Shown: positions 6,627 to 13,141 of the stretch, piece by piece
How positions within the stretch are numbered: position 1 is the first letter of the stretch
Layout: each line of letters begins with the position of its first letter
Assembly (NCBI GenBank): GCA_964598695.1
Contig: CAZRDB010000128.1
Span: forward strand, 1 to 14,597
Origin: CAZRDB01 sp964598695
Lineage (GTDB): Bacteria; Armatimonadota; Zipacnadia; UBA1398
Direction of reading: 5' to 3'
DNA length: 14,597 nt
Made by a program: the position numbers and the translations under genes
The notes under the pieces: generated by a model
The model's input: only the letters and a program-made list of their open reading frames with translations
Database searches by the model: none
What the model was told of the DNA's origin: nothing

Positions 6627-7790
6627 CTAGAGCCACGAGCGGAGCAAGCCTTCCAGGTCCTCGGCCGTCACGGCGAAGGGGTTGAACCGCGTGCTGCCGG
6701 CACTCGCGCCCGCGCGGGCCAGCTCGGCCACGTGCTCCTCGCCCACCCCGAGCGCGCCGAGCCGCGTCGGGGTCCCCACCCGCGTGCACAGGGCCTCCAC
6801 CCAGTCGGCGAGCGCCAGGGCCCTGGCCTCGGCATCGCCCGTCGGCGGGAGTCCGGCGGCCTCCGCGAGCCGGGCGTACCGCTCGGCCGCGGCCGGCGCG
6901 TTCGCGCGGACGACCGGCGCGAGCAGCAGCCCGCAGATCAGGCCGTGGGGCTGGTGGGTCAGTGTCCCGACGGGATGCGCCAGCCCATGCACCAGGCCCA
7001 GGCGGGCGCTGGCGAGTGCGTAGCCGGCCAGCAGGCTTCCGAGCGCCATGTCGGTCCGGGCGGCGAGGTCGGCGCCGTCGGCGACCGCCCGCTCGAGCGA
7101 CCGCGCGAGCCGCTCGCAGCCCGCCAGGGCCATCGCGTCACTGATCGGGTTGGCGATCGTGCTGACGTAGGCCTCCATCGCCTGGCAGAGCGCGTCGAGA
7201 CCGGAGTGCGCGGTGGCCGCGGGCGGGAGACTCAGTGTCAGCTCGGGATCGACGATCGCGACCTCGGGGATCAGGGCGTCGCCCCGGATCGAGGTCTTCA
7301 CGTTGCGCGCGGCGTCGGTGAGCACCGAGTTCGGGGTCACCTCGGCGCCGGTGCCCGACGTCGTCGGGAGCGCGATACACGGCAGCCCGGGCTCCTCGAG
7401 CGCTCCGCTGCCGTGGAAGGAGCGAACCGGCTCGTCGCTCCGGCCGAGCGCGGCGATCGCCTTGCCCACATCGATGGCGCTGCCCCCGCCGATCGCGACG
7501 ACCAACTCCGCGCCCCGGCGCGATGCCTCCTCGCGTCCGCGTTCGACATCCTCGAGCGTGGGCTCGGGCTGCACACCGTCGTAGACGCCCATCTCGAGGT
7601 CGGCCGCCCGCAGGCTCTCCACCACCTTCGAGAGCGCGCCCGAGCCCCGCGCGGAACTGCGGCCCGTGACGATCAGGGCCCGGCGACCGAACCGCCGGGC
7701 CTGGTCGCCGACCGAGGTCACCTCTCCGCAGCCGAACAGCAGCACGCGGGAGCCGCGGAACGCGAACAGCGGGAGTGAGCGGTGTGGCAA
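6627..7790 (-). CDS. Iron-containing (group III) alcohol dehydrogenase family protein
   Basis: A 387-residue NAD(P)-dependent dehydrogenase of the Fe-ADH/glycerol-dehydrogenase superfamily, reducing aldehydes or oxidising alcohols. Start is a TTG at 7790, 18 nt after the stop of the metallopeptidase gene, with a weak AAGGGA site; the GTG at residue 16 is the alternative. Nucleotide-binding motifs are GGGSAIDVGKA (101-111) and LPTTSGTGAEVTP (141-153). The usual metal ligands are Asp, His, His, His. Here Asp199, His268 (GLVHGLAHP) and His282 (HQPHG) are present, but the second position is Gln203 (SGLDALCQAMEAY), so metal binding may differ. The closing RFNPFAVTAEDLEGLL is typical of the family. 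Probably cotranscribed with the metallopeptidase; substrate unknown. Confidence 0.9.
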   Translation of the reverse strand: MPHRSLPLFAFRGSRVLLFGCGEVTSVGDQARRFGRRALIVTGRSSARGSGALSKVVESLRAADLEMGVYDGVQPEPTLEDVERGREEASRRGAELVVAIGGGSAIDVGKAIAALGRSDEPVRSFHGSGALEEPGLPCIALPTTSGTGAEVTPNSVLTDAARNVKTSIRGDALIPEVAIVDPELTLSLPPAATAHSGLDALCQAMEAYVSTIANPISDAMALAGCERLARSLERAVADGADLAARTDMALGSLLAGYALASARLGLVHGLAHPVGTLTHQPHGLICGLLLAPVVRANAPAAAERYARLAEAAGLPPTGDAEARALALADWVEALCTRVGTPTRLGALGVGEEHVAELARAGASAGSTRFNPFAVTAEDLEGLLRSWL

Positions 7791-7808
7791 TCCATCGTCC
7801 CTTCGGAC

Positions 7809-8510
7809 CTAGTCGCGTCGCTGCGCGAGGAGGAAGTACTGCAGCATCGTCGCGATCGAGGCCAGGGCGGCGACGACGTAGGTCGAGGCCGCGGCGCTCA
7901 GGACCGCGCGGGCCCCGCCGACCTCGACCGGGTGGATCACCCCGACCCCTTCGAGTTGGACGAGCGCTCGATGGCTGGCGTTGAACTCCACCGGCAGCGT
8001 GATCAGCGCCAGCGCCACGGCCACGGAGTAGATGCAGCCGGCCGCGAAGAAGAAGAACCCGCCGAGGCCCTGCAGGAAGATCCCCGCGAAGACCAGGATC
8101 ATCACGATCTTGTCGGCGCTGATTGCCGCCGGCACGGCCAGCGAGCGCAGCGTGAGGGGCAGGTAGCCCGTGGCATGCTGCAGGGCATGGCCGGTCTCGT
8201 GGGCCGCGATCGCGGCGGCGGCGATCGATCGTCCGGCGTAGACGCCCTCGCTCAGACGGATCACGCGGCCGCGCGGGTCGTAGTGGTCGCTCAAGGTCCC
8301 GTGCCACGGCTCGACGGCCACGTCGTGGACCCCGTTGGCGCGCAGGATCGACGTCGCCACGTCGGCGCCGGTCATCCCGCGTCCGAGCGCAACCCGCGAC
8401 CACTTGCGGAACGAGCCCAGAACCCACGCCTGCGCCGCCATCCCGAGCACCAGGAACGGGACCATGAGCAGCATGGCAAGCATCATGTTCTGTGAGTACG
8501 CTCCGTGCAT
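7809..8510 (-). CDS. YugP-type neutral zinc metallopeptidase, membrane-anchored
   Basis: A 233-residue protein with the features of the Zn_peptidase_2 (YugP) family. The ATG at 8510 follows AAAGGAGGT at 8-nt spacing, the best ribosome site in the window. An N-terminal membrane segment (about 9-31, MMLAMLLMVPFLVLGMAAQAWV) precedes the family region GMTGADVATSILRANGV (45-61), the conserved DHYDPR (75-80), then the zinc motif HETGH (104-108, HExxH), with Glu175 in LPVEFNAS the probable third ligand. Hydrophobic stretches at about 127-143 and 150-171 and a C-terminal one at about 211-228 suggest several membrane passes. Length matches the family (about 225-235). Substrates are not known for the family. 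First gene of a unit with the dehydrogenase, about 100 bp downstream of the DUF6785 gene. Confidence 0.92.
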   Translation of the reverse strand: MHGAYSQNMMLAMLLMVPFLVLGMAAQAWVLGSFRKWSRVALGRGMTGADVATSILRANGVHDVAVEPWHGTLSDHYDPRGRVIRLSEGVYAGRSIAAAAIAAHETGHALQHATGYLPLTLRSLAVPAAISADKIVMILVFAGIFLQGLGGFFFFAAGCIYSVAVALALITLPVEFNASHRALVQLEGVGVIHPVEVGGARAVLSAAASTYVVAALASIATMLQYFLLAQRRD

Positions 8511-8613
8511 CTATGCCTACCTCCTTTGCCGTAGATGAGACGCATGAGGGGGCGAAAAGGTGTAAGGGTCTTCTAACATATCTGCGCCTCACCGCGGGGG
8601 CGGGCCACTCCGG

Positions 8614-10611
8614 TCACTGGAACAGGCTGTAGATGGGCTTCTTGAGGTAGATCCCCCACAGCGCCCACCAGACGCCGCCGGCGATATCGCCCAGGATCAA
8701 CCCGAACGCGATCGCGATCAGCCGGCGGTGGGCACTGCCGCCCGCGTAGCGCCCCACGAGCCCCTTGAGCAGCCAGGCGATGAGCAGCGGACACCACATG
8801 AACTGCATGGTCCACGAGGCCGAGACGGCGTAGCCCGTGGGGTGAATGGGAAACCAGGGCATGCGCATCTTGAGCGCGAGGGCGATCATCATGAAGGCCA
8901 CGCCGCCCACCGTCGCGAGGCCCATGCCGGGGTTCGGCTTCTGCGGGTCGGTGAGGTCGCTGTTCATGAGGCCGTAGAGCTGGCTGCCGAAGCCGTTCGG
9001 CGTGTTCATCTGCATCTTGGCGTCGATGCCGAAGTGGGCGTAGGCCCAGAGGATCGCCCAGAAGCCCACGAAGCACCCGAGGACGGTCATCAAGCCGGCG
9101 TTGGCGGTCATGGCGCGGGGGCTGAGACCGGCGATCTCGCAGAGCTTGAGCGCCTCGATCTGGTGCGGGCCCTGATGGTTGCGGTAGGCGCGGTTGAACC
9201 AGAAGTACAGCCGGTTCACGATCCGCGTCTCGACCGAGAGGTTGCGGGTGCCCCAGAGCTTGGGCAAGACGTCACTCGGCCCGGAGAAGTGGATGTCGTG
9301 CGCCGGCAGGCCCATCTCAGCCCGCACGCGGGAGACCGCGAACGCGATGATGAAGTAGATCGCGAAGAAGACGATCGCGTAGACGATCGACATCCCCGCA
9401 TGTGCCGAGAACCAGATCAGGAAGCCGAAGCAGCCGAGGAACAGGAGCGCCGCCGCCCGGTGGGGCATCGCCTCCCGCGACTCGTCCATCGGGGGCCCGA
9501 TCCCGACGATGCTCCGGAACAGCTCGACCACGTACCGTCGAGAGAGCAGGAGCGCCATCGCCGCGATCCCGATGTAGCCTCCGAGCGCCTGATAGGTCTG
9601 GTAGGGGAACTCGGGGACCACCTCGAGGCCCATCGCCCGGACCAGCACGGCGAGCAGACGCCAGATCCAGAACCACACCCAGCAGGAGAGGGCCAGCTCG
9701 CTCGGGAGAAGCAGGCCCATGCCGATGACGATGGGGTAGAAGGCGATGGGCGTGAAGCCGATTGCGTCCCACGGCCGGTCCTTGATCTGGCCGCCCAGGT
9801 TGAAGGCCGGACTGGCCTCACCGCGGGTCGGGATCATCGGCCATCGCGGATCGAGCGTGTGGAGGCCGTTCAGCAGGTCGATGGCCAGCGCGATCCCGAA
9901 GAACACCCACAGCAGCGGGTCGCGGAAGAAGCGGCTGCGGCCCCGGATCAGCTCGATCGGCAGGTGGATGATCGGGAACGAGAGACGCTCGGACTCGATC
10001 CAGCGCCGCCGGAAGAGGCTCACGAGCGCGAACGTGCCCGCATGGAAGGCGAGGGTGAAGGCGATCCACCACAGCGAGGGGGGGATCCACGGCTTGTAGA
10101 CAGCGGGGTCGTAAATGCTGCCGCCACCCTCGTAGATCACCTTGAGCGAGGCCTTCCCCGCGGCTCCCTCGCCGACCGTGAGCCACTTCGGGATGTGGTC
10201 GAGGATCAGGGTCTGCCAGTTGTTCTCCGGCGCGGCGTGGCGGTAGGCGTAGCTCATGCCGGGAGCGAGGACCTGGACGGCGTCGTGGGCCGCGAACGTC
10301 GACGCGAGGCACAGGCCGACATAGACGATCGACATCTCGGCCGGGCCGAGCGCGGCGCGGGGCAGGAAGCGGCGGAGGGGGACGTTGATGGCGGCGATCA
10401 CCGCCAGGACGAAGACTGCCTGGTAGAACATGCTGATCGTCGTGGGGAAGCCGGCGTAGTTGACGGTCTCCGACTGCACGATGAACTGGGCGTTGAGCGG
10501 GAGCAGGAGGATCGTCAGGAGGGCCGCGAACGCGAGCTTCGCGACCGACGGGCGAGATTGGGCGCCGGGCTCCGCCTCACGCGGGCCTTGTTCCCGCCGT
10601 AATGGATCCAC
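8614..10611 (-). CDS. Polytopic DUF6785/DUF6784-type, OPT-like membrane protein
   Basis: A 665-residue protein with about a dozen hydrophobic segments. GTG at 10611 is chosen because GGAGGAG lies about 10 nt upstream (10622-10628); the open frame extends to a GTG at 10644, but that codon lies inside a strong hairpin. The first segment (KLAFAALLTILLLPLNAQF) starts about residue 25. Conserved-looking blocks include ESERLSFPIIHLPIELI, VVPEFPYQTYQALGGYIG, VRAEMGLPAHDIHFSGP and the closing GDIAGGVWWALWG, which resembles the end of oligopeptide transporter (OPT) proteins. To my knowledge these form DUF6785/DUF6784, common in Planctomycetota and Armatimonadota and not functionally characterised. It is presumably an inner-membrane transporter; no substrate can be named. 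Between a DUF4139-type gene and a metallopeptidase gene, probably its own transcript or co-read from upstream. Confidence 0.85.
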   Translation of the reverse strand: MDPLRREQGPREAEPGAQSRPSVAKLAFAALLTILLLPLNAQFIVQSETVNYAGFPTTISMFYQAVFVLAVIAAINVPLRRFLPRAALGPAEMSIVYVGLCLASTFAAHDAVQVLAPGMSYAYRHAAPENNWQTLILDHIPKWLTVGEGAAGKASLKVIYEGGGSIYDPAVYKPWIPPSLWWIAFTLAFHAGTFALVSLFRRRWIESERLSFPIIHLPIELIRGRSRFFRDPLLWVFFGIALAIDLLNGLHTLDPRWPMIPTRGEASPAFNLGGQIKDRPWDAIGFTPIAFYPIVIGMGLLLPSELALSCWVWFWIWRLLAVLVRAMGLEVVPEFPYQTYQALGGYIGIAAMALLLSRRYVVELFRSIVGIGPPMDESREAMPHRAAALLFLGCFGFLIWFSAHAGMSIVYAIVFFAIYFIIAFAVSRVRAEMGLPAHDIHFSGPSDVLPKLWGTRNLSVETRIVNRLYFWFNRAYRNHQGPHQIEALKLCEIAGLSPRAMTANAGLMTVLGCFVGFWAILWAYAHFGIDAKMQMNTPNGFGSQLYGLMNSDLTDPQKPNPGMGLATVGGVAFMMIALALKMRMPWFPIHPTGYAVSASWTMQFMWCPLLIAWLLKGLVGRYAGGSAHRRLIAIAFGLILGDIAGGVWWALWGIYLKKPIYSLFQ

Positions 10612-10621
10612 TCCCGCAGCT

Positions 10622-10628
10622 CTCCTCC
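10622..10628 (-). promoter_or_regulatory. Shine-Dalgarno site deciding the start of the membrane-protein gene
   Basis: GGAGGAG on the minus strand, about 10 nt before the GTG at 10611 and 5 nt after the large hairpin at 10634-10669. It supports the shorter start over the in-frame GTG at 10644. Confidence 0.6.
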
Positions 10629-10633
10629 GGCCA

Positions 10634-10669
10634 GCGACCCCCACGGGCCATTCGTCCCGTGGGGGTCGC
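10634..10669 (-). terminator. Perfect 14-bp GC-rich hairpin, terminator-like or 5'-leader structure
   Basis: GCGACCCCCACGGG and its exact reverse complement flank an 8-nt loop (10648-10655). It lies 42 nt after the stop of the DUF4139-type gene and 5 nt before the Shine-Dalgarno of the next gene. Twelve of 14 pairs are G-C, so it would be very stable. No T-run follows on either strand, so a classical intrinsic terminator is not certain; an mRNA-stabilising or translation-controlling role is possible. Confidence 0.55.
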
Positions 10670-10711
10670 CGACCTTCCGTCCGGTTGCCGTCCCAGGCGG
10701 CCCGAGCGCTG

Positions 10712-12310
10712 CTAGTAGTTCACGAACACCTCGTAGCGGAACGGCAGCTCCAGCTCGCCGCCCGCCGGCACGGTGACGTCCCAGCTCGCTTCCGAGAGCG
10801 GGTTGACCGAGTAGGCGCTGCTCGCGATCGTGACCGCCTTGCCCTCGGCGCCCACCTCGAGGAACTTGCCGTTGACGCGGCGGTGGACGATCGTCCGCGC
10901 TTCCTTCGGACCGTGGTTCTCGAGCGTGAGGGCGCCCTCGACCGTGACCCGGTGCCACGAGGTGCGGTTCACCACGAGCGCGTTCAGCTCGCGGGCGGCC
11001 TCCTGCTCCTCGCGGGAGGCGACGACGCCCGGCGCGACGGTCAGCTTCACGTCGACCGTGTCGCCGGGCGAGGTGTAGGGCATCAGCGATTGGCCGATCG
11101 CCAGGTCGGTGCGAAGGGTGGCCGCGGCCCCGGTGGTCCAGGGCGCCTTGGTGGTGTTGGTCAGCCGCACCGCGTGCCAGACCTTCGGCCGCTGGAGCGC
11201 CCGGGCGATGTCGGGGTCGGAGATCCGCTCGACCGTCTCGCGGTAGGCCGTGACCGGGTCATCCTCGATCGTGAGCAGGTAGATGTCCTCGTAGGGTACG
11301 GTGGCCTCGAAGACCCGGAACAGCCCGCGGCTGCCCTTGGGCAACGAGACGCCCTCGATCCGGTAGACGTGGAGGTCCTCCTGCTCCGCGCCCTGGCTGG
11401 TCGCCTCGACCGGGTTCGGCTCGGCCGCGTTCCAGCCGGCCGCCTCGCCCGAACGCGTGGCCGCCACGTTGGCCATCTGTTGGGCCATCATCGGCGCGTA
11501 GCCCTCGACGCCCCCGTGGCCGAAGTAGGGCGAGAGCCCCTCCCACGCGGTGCGGACGGACACCGGCGTGAGCATGTCCTGCAGCAGGAAGCTCGGAACG
11601 CCGACCACGAAGCCGACCGTGCCGTCCGTGAGGTCGGCCGCGTCGTTGATGAGCGTCGCGTCGAGCCGGACGGCGGCCTTGCCGTCGGCGAGCAACCGAA
11701 TCCCGTAGGAGGGCATCCAGGAGATCCCCTTGCGCATGTAGGTGACCTCGATCGGCGCCGAATCGGGCGTCGCGCCCTCGGGGCCGGCGAGGTGGCCGCG
11801 CAGCCGGCGATCGAGCTGCTCCTCGGCCTTCGTCCGCCGCGGCGGCTCGGCGAAGGACACCTGCTGGACCGCGCTCCGGGGGAGCAGCTCGGTCTGGCCG
11901 TCGGCGAGTTCGAGCACCACGTAGTCGATCCCGCTCGGGACCGACCGCACCGCCCAGGGGGCCTCGGGGACCGGGAAGCCCCCGGCGAGCGGGTAGGGCG
12001 AGACGCTCCCGTAGATCGGCCGGCCGAGCTTGCCGCTCCGGGTGGCGAGCTGGCCGCCCACCATCACCGAGAGCGTGACCCGGGCGCCCTGGTTCTGCAG
12101 GATCAGGTCGTCGAACGTGTCGGCCTCGACCGTCTTCGACGCGGTGGTCGTGTCGGCGACCGCACGGTCGACCCAACAGCCCTCCCGCGCGCTTGAGAGC
12201 CACAGGAGCCCGAACGAGGCCTGCGGCGCCTCGGGGATGCGGAACCAGCCCTCGGTCAGCGGCGCGTTCCCGGTCTCGGTGACGAAGCCGAAGCCGTTCT
12301 TGAAGGCCAT
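10712..12310 (-). CDS. DUF4139-type beta-rich protein (mucoidy inhibitor A-like domain)
   Basis: Predicted 532 residues from the ATG at 12310. The start is uncertain: there is no good ribosome site, and the apparent first strand (HAVSLMAFKNGFGFV) continues upstream in frame, so a GTG at 12373 (21 more residues, no signal peptide) is a real alternative. The chain is beta-rich. A charged helix (RRTKAEEQLDRRLRGHL) near the middle leads to IEVTYMRKGISWMPSYGIRL and AVRLDATLINDAADLTD, the typical DUF4139 opening, and it ends in VPAGGELELPFRYEVFVNY. A segment rich in Gly, Ala, Met and Gln (GYAPMMAQQMANVAATRSG) is inserted mid-domain, as often seen in these proteins. Function unknown; homologues are usually exported, yet no signal peptide is visible. 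Divergent from the TIM-barrel-like gene across about 120 bp, and followed by a strong hairpin. Confidence 0.8.
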   Translation of the reverse strand: MAFKNGFGFVTETGNAPLTEGWFRIPEAPQASFGLLWLSSAREGCWVDRAVADTTTASKTVEADTFDDLILQNQGARVTLSVMVGGQLATRSGKLGRPIYGSVSPYPLAGGFPVPEAPWAVRSVPSGIDYVVLELADGQTELLPRSAVQQVSFAEPPRRTKAEEQLDRRLRGHLAGPEGATPDSAPIEVTYMRKGISWMPSYGIRLLADGKAAVRLDATLINDAADLTDGTVGFVVGVPSFLLQDMLTPVSVRTAWEGLSPYFGHGGVEGYAPMMAQQMANVAATRSGEAAGWNAAEPNPVEATSQGAEQEDLHVYRIEGVSLPKGSRGLFRVFEATVPYEDIYLLTIEDDPVTAYRETVERISDPDIARALQRPKVWHAVRLTNTTKAPWTTGAAATLRTDLAIGQSLMPYTSPGDTVDVKLTVAPGVVASREEQEAARELNALVVNRTSWHRVTVEGALTLENHGPKEARTIVHRRVNGKFLEVGAEGKAVTIASSAYSVNPLSEASWDVTVPAGGELELPFRYEVFVNY

Positions 12311-12430
12311 GAGCGATACCGCGTGCAGGTCGGCAGGCGGCGGGTCGGCGATCGGCCCCGGGTCCGTTCGCACAGGGATTCGCCGTCCGCCTCGCGAAAG
12401 CTCCCGCCGATGGTGGAAGGAGTCTCGGCC

Positions 12431-13141
12431 ATGCCCTCGTTCACGGCCCTGCTGAGCGGAGACAACCCCGCGCTCATCTTCAGCCTCCCCCGCAACGAAC
12501 CTGCCCTCGCCGAGGCCGCCCTCCGGGAAGGCGCCGACGCGCTCAAGGTCCACGTCCATGTCCGGCACCAGGCGAGCGGCACCGGCTTCGGCCCGCTGGC
12601 CGCGGAGCGCGAGGCCCTCGCGGCCATCCGGGCGCTCTCGTCCACCGTGCCGATCGGCGTCGTGGTCGGCGATGACGCGAACACCGCCTCCCGTGAGGAG
12701 CTGGACGAGTTGGCCGACATGGGCTTCGACCTGCTGGACATCTACGCCCACCACATGCCGGCGTGGATGCTCTCGACGGTCGATCTCGAGTGGATGGGCG
12801 CACTCGGAGCGGGCTACACGGCCGGCGACTGCGAGATGCTTGGCCGCATGTTCGACTGCATGGAGGCCGCCGTGCTCCCCCACGAGGACTACGGCCGGCC
12901 GATGACCGCGTACGATGTGGGGCGGTACGCACAGCTCGTGGAGGCGCTCGAGGTACCCCTCGTTGTGCCCACCCAGCTCGCCATCCGGCCCGAGGAGGTC
13001 GAGGTGTTGGCGGGGGTGGGGGTGCGCGGCGTGATGATCGGCGCCATCGTGACCGGCAAGGAAGCGGCGTCGATCGCCGCCGCGTGCGCCGAGTTCCGCG
13101 CCGCCTGCAGCTCGGCACGGGTGAGAGGGGAGATCGCGTGA
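12431..13141 (+). CDS. Predicted TIM-barrel-type (beta/alpha) protein, family not recognised
   Basis: A 236-residue protein. ATG at 12431 is chosen for the GGAAGGAG site upstream; the frame is open further upstream, but those codons overlap the divergent gene's leader. Alternating beta strands and helices suggest a barrel: strand with ALKVHVHV (37-44), PIGVVVGDD (74-82), FDLLDIYAHHMPAWM (99-113), LPHEDYGRP (149-157), PLVVPTQLAIRPEEV (176-190) and GVRGVMIGAIVTGKE (197-211). The final Gly-rich strand resembles the phosphate-binding loop of ribulose-phosphate-type barrels, and Lys39, Asp103, His107, His108 and His151 are candidate active-site residues. Its stop overlaps the start of the glucoamylase gene by 4 nt (GTGA), so the two are translationally coupled and probably share a carbohydrate pathway. 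I cannot assign a reaction. Confidence 0.8.
   Translation: MPSFTALLSGDNPALIFSLPRNEPALAEAALREGADALKVHVHVRHQASGTGFGPLAAEREALAAIRALSSTVPIGVVVGDDANTASREELDELADMGFDLLDIYAHHMPAWMLSTVDLEWMGALGAGYTAGDCEMLGRMFDCMEAAVLPHEDYGRPMTAYDVGRYAQLVEALEVPLVVPTQLAIRPEEVEVLAGVGVRGVMIGAIVTGKEAASIAAACAEFRAACSSARVRGEIA

Noticed and set aside
8511..8613. Possible promoter with TATGTT (8575-8580, minus strand) upstream of the metallopeptidase gene
   Set aside because: No acceptable -35 at 16-18 bp and no extended -10; kept only as a remark.
8728..10602. 624-codon plus-strand frame opposite the membrane protein
   Set aside because: Asp/Glu/His/Arg-rich, a mirror of hydrophobic codons on the other strand; the minus strand gives a coherent polytopic membrane protein.
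10612..10644. Longer start (GTG 10644) for the membrane protein
   Set aside because: The codon lies inside the perfect hairpin and lacks a ribosome site, whereas GTG 10611 has GGAGGAG upstream.
12374..12883. Further upstream extension of the DUF4139-type frame
   Set aside because: It runs antisense through the TIM-barrel-like gene and has charged, non-domain composition.
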